Assembly (NCBI RefSeq): GCF_009793355.1
Contig: NZ_WTKP01000003.1
Location: 124,001-188,000 of the forward strand
Source of the DNA: Vreelandella zhuhanensis
Lineage (GTDB): Bacteria; Pseudomonadota; Gammaproteobacteria; Pseudomonadales; Halomonadaceae
DNA: 64,000 bases
Direction of reading: 5' to 3'
Position numbers and translations under genes: made by a program. Of the stretch, positions 8,390-16,911 are shown one piece after another. How positions within the stretch are numbered: the stretch's first letter is position 1; each line of letters begins with the position of its first letter. The notes beneath the pieces were generated by a model, which did not search any database, had not been told where the DNA came from, and saw only the letters and a program-made list of their open reading frames with translations.

Positions 8390-10276
8390 ATGCAAGACAC
8401 CAATGAAGGTAAAGGCACCCAGCGTGGGCCGAAACGTCGCGAAGAAACCGGTGCGTCTAAACGTCCCTTGGCGCCGCGGCCAGTGACATCGGAGCTGCCT
8501 CTCCGCAAGCGCCGCCATGCGGCCAGTGGCGGACAATGGGAGGCCAAGGGTGAAGGCGATATTTTTAGTGTCACCGACCGAACGGCACATGCCGCCCTCG
8601 GCCGAATGACGGGTGGGGTTTCGCCGGTGGCTCTCATGCAGTCCTTCAGCGATTGGGCCTGGCACTTGAGTCTCTCCCCGGGAAAACAGGCCCAGCTGGG
8701 TGTCAAAATGGCACGCAAAGCAGCCCGGCTATGGGGATTTTTACCTAGCGCTGTACAGGGCGAAGGATGCAAGCCTTGTATTGAACCCCTGCCCGAGGAT
8801 GATCGATTCGAGAGTGAGGCGTGGCAGAAATGGCCCTACAATGTCATTTACCAATCATTTCTGTTAAATCAGCAATGGTGGTACAACGCCGCCGTGGATG
8901 TGGATGGCGTCACACCGCACCACGAGGATGTGGTGGAGTTCGTGTTTCGGCAAATCCTTGACGGACTTTCACCGAGCAACTCGCCATTGACCAACCCCGA
9001 AGTGACAAAGCGGGCTCTGGAAACCGGGGGCAGCAATTTCGTCAGTGGCTATTTGCATTTCCTGGAAGATGCGCGGCGCCTTTCGGCGGGTGAACGACCG
9101 GTCGGCGCCGAGAAATACCGTCCCGGCGAAACGGTAGCGGTGACGCCGGGCAAGGTTATCTACCGCAACCGCTTGATGGAGCTGATTCAGTACAGCCCCA
9201 CCACGGACAAGGTTCAAGCAGAGCCTTTGCTGATCATTCCTGCCTGGATCATGAAATACTACATCTTGGATCTTTCACCGGATAATTCCCTGGTGCGCTG
9301 GCTAGTGGGGGAGGGATACACGGTGTTCATGGTGTCATGGAAGAACCCCGATGCTGAAGATCGCGATATGGGGATGGAGGATTATCGCAGCCTCGGCGTG
9401 ATGGAGGCCCTCGACGCCGTCAATGCCGTGGTTCCGAATCAGAAAGTTCATGCCGTGGGGTATTGTCTGGGAGGAACCTTGCTGTCGATTGCGGCCGCCG
9501 CCATGGCACGTAACAAGGACGATCGTCTGGCCTCGTTGAGCCTGCTTGCGTCAGAAACGGATTTCGAAGAGCCCGGCGAGCTGGAACTGTTCATCGACGA
9601 AAGTCAGGTGAGCTTTTTGCAGGACTTGATGTGGCAGCAGGGCTATCTGGACAAATGGCAGATGCGCGGTACCTTCGTGTTCCTGCGCTCAAATGACCTT
9701 ATCTGGTCCGCTTGGGTGAAGTCTTACTTGATGGGAGAGCAGCTGCCGATGTTCGATCTGATGGCCTGGAGTACCGATGCCACTCGCATGACCTACCGCA
9801 TGCATTCGGAATATCTGGAACGGCTGTATCTCGAAAATGCACTGGCTGAAGGCAACTACTGGGTAGACAACCACCCGGTGTTGTTAAGCGATATTCAGGT
9901 ACCGCTTTTCTCGGTGGCCACTCGCACCGACCATATAGCCCCTTGGCGCTCCGTCTATACTATTCATTTACTGGCAGACACGGACATTACCTTTATCTTG
10001 ACCAGTGGCGGGCATAATGCCGGCGTCGTCAGTGAGCCGGGAAAAACCCATCGTGTCTATCAAATTGCCGATACGCCTAGCGATGCATCTTACGTGGATC
10101 CCAACACCTGGCGAGAATTTGTTCCAGAGCGCCGAGGTTCCTGGTGGCCTGAATGGAAAGCCTGGTTGAGGGAACGTTCCAGTGGTGAAACCACGTCGCC
10201 ACCCTCCATGGGGGCGCCGAAATTTGGCTATCAACCAATGGACGATGCTCCGGGGCGGTACGTGCTGCAGGAGTGA
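8390..10276 (+). CDS. phaC: Class I poly(3-hydroxyalkanoate) synthase
   Basis: PhaC polymerises (R)-3-hydroxyacyl-CoA into PHA storage granules. The 628-residue protein has the alpha/beta-hydrolase synthase core: the lipase-box variant GYCLGG with nucleophile Cys359, Asp514 in ATRTDHIAPW and His542 in TSGGHNAGVV form the expected triad, and PLLIIPAWIMKYYILDL, WKNPD and FLRSNDLIW are class I signatures. The first 60 or so residues are a basic, low-complexity extension (KRREETGASKRPLAPR, LPLRKRRHAA). The start at 8390 follows GGGAGGAAAGG; the longer frame is unsupported. No phaA, phaB, phasin or phaR is adjacent, so this may be a second synthase. A hairpin terminator follows. Confidence 0.95.
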   Translation: MQDTNEGKGTQRGPKRREETGASKRPLAPRPVTSELPLRKRRHAASGGQWEAKGEGDIFSVTDRTAHAALGRMTGGVSPVALMQSFSDWAWHLSLSPGKQAQLGVKMARKAARLWGFLPSAVQGEGCKPCIEPLPEDDRFESEAWQKWPYNVIYQSFLLNQQWWYNAAVDVDGVTPHHEDVVEFVFRQILDGLSPSNSPLTNPEVTKRALETGGSNFVSGYLHFLEDARRLSAGERPVGAEKYRPGETVAVTPGKVIYRNRLMELIQYSPTTDKVQAEPLLIIPAWIMKYYILDLSPDNSLVRWLVGEGYTVFMVSWKNPDAEDRDMGMEDYRSLGVMEALDAVNAVVPNQKVHAVGYCLGGTLLSIAAAAMARNKDDRLASLSLLASETDFEEPGELELFIDESQVSFLQDLMWQQGYLDKWQMRGTFVFLRSNDLIWSAWVKSYLMGEQLPMFDLMAWSTDATRMTYRMHSEYLERLYLENALAEGNYWVDNHPVLLSDIQVPLFSVATRTDHIAPWRSVYTIHLLADTDITFILTSGGHNAGVVSEPGKTHRVYQIADTPSDASYVDPNTWREFVPERRGSWWPEWKAWLRERSSGETTSPPSMGAPKFGYQPMDDAPGRYVLQE

Positions 10277-10295
10277 GCGCTTTGGAATATCTCGA

Positions 10296-10330
10296 ACAGC
10301 CCGCTTCAAAACTTGGCTGAAGCGGGCTGT
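10296..10330. terminator. Convergent hairpin terminator after phaC
   Basis: A 13-bp perfect stem (ACAGCCCGCTTCA and TGAAGCGGGCTGT, 9-base loop) lies between the phaC stop and the end of the leftward ABC transporter cluster. It is followed by TGT and can serve both strands. Confidence 0.8.
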
Positions 10331-10378
10331 TGTATGGCAGAACAAGTACGAAATAGCTAATTTGAAGGGGCTAGGCGC

Positions 10379-11149
10379 TTATTCTTCCTCACCGAAATAT
10401 TTCTGGTGGATTTCGTCGTAGGTGCCGTCTTGCTGCACCTCGTCCAGGGCTTCGTTGAAACGCTCGGCCAAGGCTTCATCGCGCTGACGGAAGGCGATGC
10501 CGAAACCGTCACCGAAGTACTCCTTGGGTTCGGTGATCTTTTCGCCGACCACTTGATAGTCACGGTTCTCGCTATCGATCAAGGTGGCTTTTCCTACGGG
10601 GTAGTCCAGAAAGACGATATCCAGGCGCTCGGCTTCCATATCCAGCACCATATCATCAGCGGTGGAGTAGCGGTTGATATCGGCCACGTTGCCATACATG
10701 TCAGTGACGTAATTGTCCTGCAGGGTGCCGCGTTGCACGCCGATGGTCTTGCCTTCGAGGCTTTCCTTGGTGGTTTCTTCCAGTTCGCTGGTTGCCGGAG
10801 CGAACCAGGCGGAAGGCGGCGTGAAGTAAGGGTCGGAAAACAGCACGGTCTGGCGGCGTTGATCATTGATGGTCATCGACGACATGATAGCGTCGTAGTT
10901 ACGCGCCAATAACCCGGGAACGATGCCATCCCACTCCTGCTCGATCCATTCGCAGGTCACCCCGACCCGCTCGCAAAGCTCGTTACCCAGGTCGATGTCG
11001 AACCCGGTCAGCTCACCCTCGGGAGTACGGTATTCCATCGGCTCGTAGGGAACATCGACGCCGATACGTACATGATCATAATCGCGTGCCTGAGCGGTGG
11101 TGGCGGCAATTGCCAGGCCGAGTAGAGAAACGGTCAACAACTTCTTCAT
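10379..11149 (-). CDS. Basic amino acid ABC transporter, periplasmic binding protein
   Basis: A 256-residue family 3 solute-binding protein with a Sec signal peptide cleaved after TAQA. The mature part opens DYDHVRIGVDVPYEPMEYRT and carries LTGFDIDLGNELCERV, the SBP_bac_3 signature, as well as the paired Cys of ArgT/HisJ-like proteins (ELCERVGVTCEW). It is the last gene of a leftward cluster with two permeases, an ATPase and astE, so arginine and/or ornithine are the most likely ligands (as in AotJ/HisJ); this is inferred from context. The start has AGGAG seven bases upstream. A 125-bp gap to the permease gene could allow separate expression. Confidence 0.92.
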   Translation of the reverse strand: MKKLLTVSLLGLAIAATTAQARDYDHVRIGVDVPYEPMEYRTPEGELTGFDIDLGNELCERVGVTCEWIEQEWDGIVPGLLARNYDAIMSSMTINDQRRQTVLFSDPYFTPPSAWFAPATSELEETTKESLEGKTIGVQRGTLQDNYVTDMYGNVADINRYSTADDMVLDMEAERLDIVFLDYPVGKATLIDSENRDYQVVGEKITEPKEYFGDGFGIAFRQRDEALAERFNEALDEVQQDGTYDEIHQKYFGEEE

Positions 11150-11274
11150 TATTTGACTCCTGTCGAGAGAGGTTCACCTGATGGTGATCAGCATTAACCT
11201 AACCCAGGATGCGAGCGAGGCAAAGTATTTGGTTAACGCGGAACCAACGTTTGTTTGAGCCAGGCGCGCTCGGC

Positions 11275-12003
11275 TCAGCTGAGTGGCCTGAGGTGTGCCA
11301 GCAATTTTTTCTCCAGAAAGCGAAAAAAATACAGGATCGCGAAGGTCAGGCACAGGTAAATTGCCGCCACGAACAGGAAGGCTTCGAAAGGCGCGTAATA
11401 CCGTGCATAGACGAAACGGGCCGCCCCGGTCAGGTCCATCAGGGTGACCACACTGGCGATGGCGCTGGCGTGCAGCATGAAGATCACTTCGTTGCCATAG
11501 GCAGGCAGCGCCCGCCGAAAAGCGCTGGGGAGAATTATGCGGCGCATCATCAGATTCTGTGACATGCCATAGGCGCGCGCGGCTTCAATCTCGCCGCGGG
11601 CGGTAGCCTTGATGGCGCCGTGAAAAATTTCCGTGGTGTAGGCCGCCGTGTTCAAGGTGAAGGCAATCAGTGCGGGATAGAAGGCTTCACGCAGCAACGG
11701 CCAAAGAAAAGATTCCTGAATACCGTCGACGAATACCACGCCGTAATAAATGATATACAGCTGAATCAGCAGCGGTGTGCCGCGAAACACATAGGTGTAA
11801 AGATAAATCGGCAGACGAATCCATTGATGCTTCGAGCCGCGTAGTACCGCCAGTGGCACCGCCATTACCAGGCCTATTACCAGGGATAGAAATACCAGCT
11901 GGGTGGTGGTTACCAGGCCTTCCCAATAATAGCCCAGGGTTTGGGCGGTAAAGATTAGGTTGCCGGCTAGAATATCGTTGAACCAGGTGGAAATGTCCAG
12001 CAT
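11275..12003 (-). CDS. Basic amino acid ABC transporter permease (HisM/AotM type)
   Basis: A 242-residue inner-membrane permease with five predicted helices. It has the polar amino acid transporter pattern TYVFRGTPLLIQLYIIYYG and the EAA loop EAARAYGMSQNLMMRRIILP, which contacts the ATPase. The start at 12003 matches family N-termini and has GGAG nearby; a longer frame to 12075 overlaps the upstream permease gene. Only one base separates it from the stop of that gene, implying tight translational coupling. It pairs with the other permease to form the HisQM/AotQM-like channel. Confidence 0.92.
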   Translation of the reverse strand: MLDISTWFNDILAGNLIFTAQTLGYYWEGLVTTTQLVFLSLVIGLVMAVPLAVLRGSKHQWIRLPIYLYTYVFRGTPLLIQLYIIYYGVVFVDGIQESFLWPLLREAFYPALIAFTLNTAAYTTEIFHGAIKATARGEIEAARAYGMSQNLMMRRIILPSAFRRALPAYGNEVIFMLHASAIASVVTLMDLTGAARFVYARYYAPFEAFLFVAAIYLCLTFAILYFFRFLEKKLLAHLRPLS

Positions 12004-12004
12004 G

Positions 12005-12706
12005 TCAGTGCCCTCCGAAGCCGATGTTGTAGCGCTTTTGTAGCCGCGCGAAGATCCATTCGGAGACGCTTGCAATCACCAGGTAGGCCGCGGCCACCGG
12101 CAGCAGAAAAACAAACGGTTCATGGGTGGCGCGTGATGCTTCTGCAGCTACTCGCACCATATCGGTCAAACCGATGACCGAGACCAGAGCGGTGGTCTTT
12201 AGCAGCACCATCCAATTGTTGGAAAGCCCGGGAAGGGCGTGGCGCATCATTTGCGGAAAGCGAATGCGGCGAAACAGCAGCCAGTTATTCATGCCATAGG
12301 CACGGCCAGCTTCTATCTGGCCGTTATCCACCGCCATGAAGGCGCCCCGAAAGGTTTCTCCCATGTAGGCGCCGAAGATGAAACCAATGGTGAGCACCCC
12401 GGCGGCAAAGGCGTTGAAACTGATGTAATAATCTATCCCAAAATTATCGTAGAGCATGTCACTGATGACATTGACCCCCATCTGGCCGCCGAAAAATAAC
12501 AACATCATCAGCACAAGGTCCGGTACACCCCGAATCAGTGTGGTGTAAACGGTGGCGGTTGCATGGACCAACCGGTTGCGGGACATCTTGGCGCTGGCGG
12601 TAACAAGCCCCAATACCAGTGCCAGCGCCAGTGACAACAGCGCCAGCTGGATAGTGACCCCGGCACCTTCGAGCAGGCGGGGGCCGTAACCTTGCAGGTC
12701 GAGCAT
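12005..12706 (-). CDS. Basic amino acid ABC transporter permease (HisQ/AotQ type)
   Basis: A 233-residue permease starting MLDLQGYGPRLLEGAGVTIQ, the usual HisQ/AotQ beginning. TTLIRGVPDLVLMMLLFFGG and the EAA loop EAGRAYGMNNWLLFRRIRFP are characteristic. Five transmembrane helices are predicted. It lies 17 bases after the ATPase gene and 1 base before the second permease, so the three genes are one operon. Substrate (arginine/ornithine) is inferred from the neighbouring astE. Confidence 0.92.
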   Translation of the reverse strand: MLDLQGYGPRLLEGAGVTIQLALLSLALALVLGLVTASAKMSRNRLVHATATVYTTLIRGVPDLVLMMLLFFGGQMGVNVISDMLYDNFGIDYYISFNAFAAGVLTIGFIFGAYMGETFRGAFMAVDNGQIEAGRAYGMNNWLLFRRIRFPQMMRHALPGLSNNWMVLLKTTALVSVIGLTDMVRVAAEASRATHEPFVFLLPVAAAYLVIASVSEWIFARLQKRYNIGFGGH

Positions 12707-12723
12707 GCTAAGCCTCGCAGGAG

Positions 12724-13494
12724 TCAGTATTTAGGTGCCAGAAATTGTTTCAGGCGCGGGGATTGAGGGTTATTGAGTACTTCCTTGGGATGGCCGGCTT
12801 CTTCGACGAGCCCCTGGTGCAGGTAAATCACCTGGCTGGATACATCGCGAGCAAACCCCATCTCATGGGTGACCACCACCATGGTGCGGCCTTCATCGGC
12901 AAGGTCGCGCATGACTTTGAGCACATCCCCGACCAGTTCCGGATCAAGGGCCGAGGTAGGCTCATCAAATAGCATCACTTCGGGATTCATCGCCAAGGCG
13001 CGGGCGATGGCACCGCGTTGTTGCTGCCCACCTGACATTTGGGCAGGGTAGGCATCGGCACGCGCAGTCAACCCGACACGTTCGAGCAGGGCGCGAGCGT
13101 GCTCGATAGCCTCTTTTTTAGGTTGGCCTAACACATGAACCGGAGCTTCTATGATGTTTTCCAGAAGCGTCATATGAGCCCAGAGATTGAAGCTTTGAAA
13201 TACCATGGAAAGCTTGGCACGCATGCGTACCACTTGTTTCCAGTCCGCTGGTTCGCGGCCGTAACGCGTCTGCTTGAAGCGAATTTCTTCTCCGTGAAGC
13301 AGCAGGTCGCCTTCATCAGGTTGTTCCAATAAATTCATGCAACGCAGAAAAGTGCTCTTGCCTGATCCCGAGGCTCCGATCAAGGTGATGACATCACCTT
13401 TATGGGCTTTCAGTGAGAGACCCTTGAGCACCTCTGTCTCGCCGAAGCGCTTCTTGATGTTGCGCACTTCAAGGGGAATAGGCGTAGCGGCCAT
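12724..13494 (-). CDS. Basic amino acid ABC transporter ATP-binding protein (HisP/AotP type)
   Basis: A 256-residue ABC ATPase. Walker A is GASGSGKST near residue 38-46, the signature is [15 protein letters not shown], Walker B is [13 protein letters not shown], and the switch histidine is in [11 protein letters not shown]. The insertion [13 protein letters not shown] ahead of the Q-loop is typical of HisP-like proteins. It heads the transporter genes, 90 bp downstream of astE, which suggests that uptake and catabolism are co-transcribed. GGAG lies 8 bases before the ATG. Confidence 0.94.
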   Translation of the reverse strand: MAATPIPLEVRNIKKRFGETEVLKGLSLKAHKGDVITLIGASGSGKSTFLRCMNLLEQPDEGDLLLHGEEIRFKQTRYGREPADWKQVVRMRAKLSMVFQSFNLWAHMTLLENIIEAPVHVLGQPKKEAIEHARALLERVGLTARADAYPAQMSGGQQQRGAIARALAMNPEVMLFDEPTSALDPELVGDVLKVMRDLADEGRTMVVVTHEMGFARDVSSQVIYLHQGLVEEAGHPKEVLNNPQSPRLKQFLAPKY

Positions 13495-13583
13495 GACATA
13501 GGCTCCAATACGGGTGGTTGGCGCGAAAAGGAGGCGATTCTAACAGCCATGGCGTCAGAGAGGCGTCAACGGTAGCATTTTGA

Positions 13584-14570
13584 TTATTCGACTTTAGTGG
13601 TAGACGTTGCCAGCAGTGCCGCGCGTTCGCCAAGCGCCACTCGAGCGTTGGGAAATACCACATGGAGCGGTGCTCCCTCCACACGAAACTCACCTGTCGC
13701 ACTATCCCAAGCCAGACAGGCACCTGGTGGAAACGCCGTAAAGTTGGGAATAGCCTCGGAAAAACACAGCTGAAAGTCCACTGAATGGCGCCTTATCTCG
13801 TGGGTCACCTGGAAGAACGCCATGCTCTGGGGGTCTGCGGTGGCGGGCGGCTCCCCTTTTACCAAGGCCTTTAATAGCCCAAGGAAGGGCTGGAGAGACT
13901 GGAGGTCATTGTCGCCGAAGGGCGCAACACGGCCGAGTTCAAGAGTAAACGATTGGGCGCCGTGGTAGTGTCGCGAATAATGAGAAAACGTCCAGCTGGG
14001 CTGATGTTGACGCAAGACGGCCTGGATGTCGGCCGCGGCCAGCCATTGCCATTGCTCAGGCTGAGTAGGCGTTTCGGCAAACGGTTCAACCACAAAGCGC
14101 GGGTAACGGCTCTCACGAATGGCGGTATGCAGATCATAGTGCAGGGCAGGAAAACCGACATGTGATTGATAGAATGTATCCACGGCCGCCATGAGTTCCC
14201 GAGCGCGGTTGGGTTCCTCCCCAACATCTTCAAGACCGCGTTTAAAAAGACGGTTGAGGTTAGTGGTAATAAAGCGTTCGTTGTTCACCAGCGCTGTCAG
14301 GTTGCCCAGAATGATCAGTACCGGCGCCCCTAGAGAAAGTGTGCCGGCCTCAAGCCCTGCCAGCAATTCGCCGACAAGCTCCACCGGGGCGGTTTCATTG
14401 CCGTGAATGGCGGCGGAAATGATACAGGCGTGTGCGTCAGGGCGTGGTTGAGTAGGGATAAGTTCCAGAATGCCCGGGGCAGGGGAGTAATAACGCCCCA
14501 AGGGCAAGTTGCCGCTCAAGACGCTGGTCTCATCGCCACCCAAGGCTGCATCCAGCCAATCGTTTAACAT
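13584..14570 (-). CDS. astE: Succinylglutamate desuccinylase
   Basis: AstE catalyses the last step of the arginine succinyltransferase pathway, releasing glutamate and succinate. The 328-residue zinc hydrolase shows AIHGNETAPVELV (metal-binding H-x-x-E), the YDLHTAIR motif with the third ligand, and FTLELGRVAPFG with the catalytic glutamate. The family is about 320-340 residues. The ATG directly abuts the TGA of the upstream hemerythrin-like gene (TGAATG), so translation is probably coupled. The other ast genes are not in this window; only astE is grouped with the transporter. Confidence 0.94.
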   Translation of the reverse strand: MLNDWLDAALGGDETSVLSGNLPLGRYYSPAPGILELIPTQPRPDAHACIISAAIHGNETAPVELVGELLAGLEAGTLSLGAPVLIILGNLTALVNNERFITTNLNRLFKRGLEDVGEEPNRARELMAAVDTFYQSHVGFPALHYDLHTAIRESRYPRFVVEPFAETPTQPEQWQWLAAADIQAVLRQHQPSWTFSHYSRHYHGAQSFTLELGRVAPFGDNDLQSLQPFLGLLKALVKGEPPATADPQSMAFFQVTHEIRRHSVDFQLCFSEAIPNFTAFPPGACLAWDSATGEFRVEGAPLHVVFPNARVALGERAALLATSTTKVE

Positions 14571-15011
14571 TCAGGCATCTCGTTGTCGCTGCATTTCTTG
14601 CTGGTATTCGTCGGCCAGCGCTGTTTTTTGGTCGTCGGCAATGCCACGCCCGGCTAGCTGGAATGCTTCCTGTTCTTCCTCATCGAGATGATGAGTCACC
14701 AGATGCTGAAGCTGCTTGGCGTGGGTCAACCAGCTGGTGGCGCTGTAGTCAGTCTCATCCAGGCATTCGAGCAATTCATCGATTTCGTGATGCTCGGCGA
14801 TGCTGTGACGGGCCTTTTCCTGAGTCAAGTCAACTTCCAGCATGGGTATGTAAAGCGCCCGCTCTTCGGCTGCGGCGTGGGAGTGCAGCTCTGTGCGTAT
14901 TCTTTTATAAAGCGTATCGCGTTCCTCGCTGGCACCCTGAGTGGCAACCAGCTGGCTGAGCAAGTCTCGCTGAATCTCGTGGTCTTGGCGTAGCGCTTCG
15001 AAAATCGTCAT
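14571..15011 (-). CDS. Hemerythrin HHE-domain protein
   Basis: A 146-residue four-helix protein with the hemerythrin iron-ligand pattern: His in LRQDHE, HSHAAAEE(R), a HSIAEHHEIDELL segment and HLVTHHLDEEEQ, giving the H-HxxxE-H-HxxxxE style di-iron site. Such proteins bind oxygen or NO, or sense iron and redox state; which applies here is unknown. The start at 15011 has GGAGG seven bases upstream. It is the first gene of the leftward cluster, coupled directly to astE, an unusual partner. Divergent wrbA, a redox stress gene, lies 250 bp away. Confidence 0.88.
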   Translation of the reverse strand: MTIFEALRQDHEIQRDLLSQLVATQGASEERDTLYKRIRTELHSHAAAEERALYIPMLEVDLTQEKARHSIAEHHEIDELLECLDETDYSATSWLTHAKQLQHLVTHHLDEEEQEAFQLAGRGIADDQKTALADEYQQEMQRQRDA

Positions 15012-15263
15012 GACTGTGCCTCCCATTGAATCAACGTTCTCTATTAATAGCGACAAGGAAGAAAGAGCGCAAGCCGGGCACATATCACTGGCTGGGCGAG
15101 TTCTATCGAGAAAATCGCATCAAGGCATCGAAAACCTTCGCTTTTTTCAGCCGTTAACTCGTCTATCTTGAAAGCTGGTGTTTTGGCCATTTGCCTATGA
15201 GCACCCTCTGATATCCACAACAGCTATCTATCACAGCTTTCCATTACAGCAAGGAGTCAGTTC

Positions 15264-15863
15264 ATGACTAAGGTTCTGGTACTTTACTATTCCATGTACG
15301 GGCATATCGACACCATGGCAAAGGCCGTAGCGGAAGGCGCCAAGGCCGTCGAGGGAGTGGAAGTGACGCTCAAGCGTGTACCGGAAACCATGGACCCTCA
15401 GGCTTACGAGAAGGCCGGCGGCAAACAGGACTTTGATACTCAGGAAGCCACCCCTGCGGAACTGGCCGACTTTGACGCCATCATCGTGGGAACGCCCACG
15501 CGCTTTGGCAACATGACCGGACAGATGCGCACCTTTTTCGATCAGACCGGCGGGCTGTGGTTCAGCGGTGCACTGCGCGGCAAGGTGGCCAGTGTCTTCA
15601 CGTCCACCGGTACCGGAGGTGGAGAGGAGATGACCATTACCTCCACCTGGACGACGCTGGCCCACCACGGCATGGTGATCGTGCCGATCGGTTATGGTAT
15701 CGAGGAGCAGTTCGATATTTCCCAGGCCAGTGGCGGAACGCCCTATGGAGCCTCCACCATGGCCGGCGCCGACGGCTCGCGCCAGCCCGATGAACGCGAG
15801 CTCAAGATCGCCCGTTTTCAGGGCGAATATGTGGCAGGCATTGCCGCAAAGCTTGCAGGCTGA
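15264..15863 (+). CDS. wrbA: WrbA, NAD(P)H:quinone oxidoreductase type IV
   Basis: WrbA is a flavodoxin-like FMN enzyme that reduces quinones by two electrons and protects against redox cycling. The 199-residue sequence shows the FMN phosphate loop [12 protein letters not shown] (9-20), [20 protein letters not shown], and STGTGGGEE and PYGASTMAG, all diagnostic of the family. AAGGAG lies seven bases before the ATG. It appears monocistronic. The protein is cytoplasmic and normally a tetramer. Confidence 0.96.
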   Translation: MTKVLVLYYSMYGHIDTMAKAVAEGAKAVEGVEVTLKRVPETMDPQAYEKAGGKQDFDTQEATPAELADFDAIIVGTPTRFGNMTGQMRTFFDQTGGLWFSGALRGKVASVFTSTGTGGGEEMTITSTWTTLAHHGMVIVPIGYGIEEQFDISQASGGTPYGASTMAGADGSRQPDERELKIARFQGEYVAGIAAKLAG

Positions 15864-16163
15864 TGCCGACCTGCCGGGCGGGCCCATCCTGTCAATGACC
15901 GTAGCCACGCAGGTCCCGATCCGCTGGGCCATCATGAAGGCTGCCACCAGTGCCAAGGGCGCCAGGATGCCGGTGAGCATGGGGTAGCGCCGATAGGGCA
16001 CCGTGTCTCGATTGAGCTCCTTGGTCCGTCAAGTTGACTTGCATTTGACTTGTATCAAGGTGCTCCCAGATGACCCGGGCAGACAATACGACAATACGAC
16101 AATACGACAATGCACTAAGCTCTAGGTGTTGTGAAAAAAGTTATTCTCTTAGAGGTTTAAGTT
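15864..16163. other. Intergenic region with 8-bp tandem repeat
   Basis: No gene is supported in these 300 bp. A minus-strand stretch around 15885-15997 reads like the hydrophobic N-terminus of a membrane protein (YRRYPMLTGILAPLALVAA), but it runs into the antisense of wrbA, so it would be at best a truncated relic. The region ends with the repeat below and the promoter area of the rhodanese gene. Confidence 0.4.
16083..16110. repeat. ACAATACG tandem repeat
   Basis: ACAATACG is repeated three times in perfect tandem with a fourth partial unit (ACAATGC). It lies 55-80 bp upstream of the rhodanese start, within reach of its promoter. Slippage could vary the copy number. Confidence 0.85.
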
Positions 16164-16751
16164 ATGAAAATGACGCATTCATTGGCGGGTTCTTTGCTGG
16201 CGGCAACGCTCTTTTCCGGCCCTGCCTTGGCTGAGGAAGACGTCCCCGCCTACCGGGAGACGCAACTGGGACTCTACGTCACGGCGAGCGAGGCCTATGA
16301 ACTGATGCAGGACAAGGAGCGAGCCGTCCTGATCGACGTGCGCGATCCCATCGAGATCAAGTTCACCGGCTTCGCCGAGCCCACTGATATCCATGTGCCT
16401 TGGGTGCTGGCCGACCGGAGAAACTTCGATGAGGAAGCGAAGACCTGGCCAATGGTCAGGAATGTCGATTTCGAGACCCAGGTGCGCGACGAACTGGAAG
16501 CCTTGAACGTGGCCGAGGACGACCCGATCATCGTCATGTGCCGCTCCGGCGCCACTCGCAGCGCCCCGGGCGCCGACATTATCACTGAGATGGGCTTCAG
16601 CCAGGTCTATTCGATGACCGATGGTTTCGAGGGTGGCAAGCTCGAGGAGGGCGACTCCAAAGGCGTGCGTGCGGTCAACGGCTGGCGCAATTCCGGCCTG
16701 CCCTGGAGCTACGAGATCGACCCCGACGTCGCCTGGCGCGCGGCTGAGTGA
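16164..16751 (+). CDS. Periplasmic rhodanese-like protein
   Basis: A 195-residue exported protein with a Sec signal peptide (MKMTHSLAGS, cleavage after ALA). The mature part is a single rhodanese domain: VTASEAYELMQ, VLIDVRDPIEIKFTG and the active-site loop MCRSGATR with the catalytic Cys. An extension after the first beta-alpha unit (VPWVLADRRNFDEEAKTWPM) is unlike housekeeping GlpE/PspE and is seen in rhodaneses encoded near sulfur-compound cytochromes. Immediately downstream lies the decayed octaheme cytochrome/cytochrome b locus, so it probably once acted with those proteins in periplasmic sulfur metabolism. The gene itself looks intact. Confidence 0.88.
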   Translation: MKMTHSLAGSLLAATLFSGPALAEEDVPAYRETQLGLYVTASEAYELMQDKERAVLIDVRDPIEIKFTGFAEPTDIHVPWVLADRRNFDEEAKTWPMVRNVDFETQVRDELEALNVAEDDPIIVMCRSGATRSAPGADIITEMGFSQVYSMTDGFEGGKLEEGDSKGVRAVNGWRNSGLPWSYEIDPDVAWRAAE

Positions 16752-16911
16752 ACGCCATCAGGAGGCCTTAGCCGCCGCTGGCTACCGGCTTGTTGGGTCT
16801 GCTTTGTCGCCAACTCGGGTTTCAGGGCCTGATGGTTAGAGATGGTGACGCCTTGTCGCTTGGCAAATTGGGAAAGACTGACTTCCGTCCAGGCGCTGGC
16901 GAGCCTCAGGA

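Noticed and set aside
15231-16001. Minus-strand frame of 256 codons with a hydrophobic start
   Set aside because: Most of it is antisense to wrbA. The first 35 residues look like a membrane protein start, but there is no ribosome site or continuing hydrophobic pattern.
16752-16911. Minus-strand segment resembling a transposase-like helix (SLSQFAKRQGVT)
   Set aside because: Only a dozen residues look suggestive and no terminal repeats or further transposase sequence are present.
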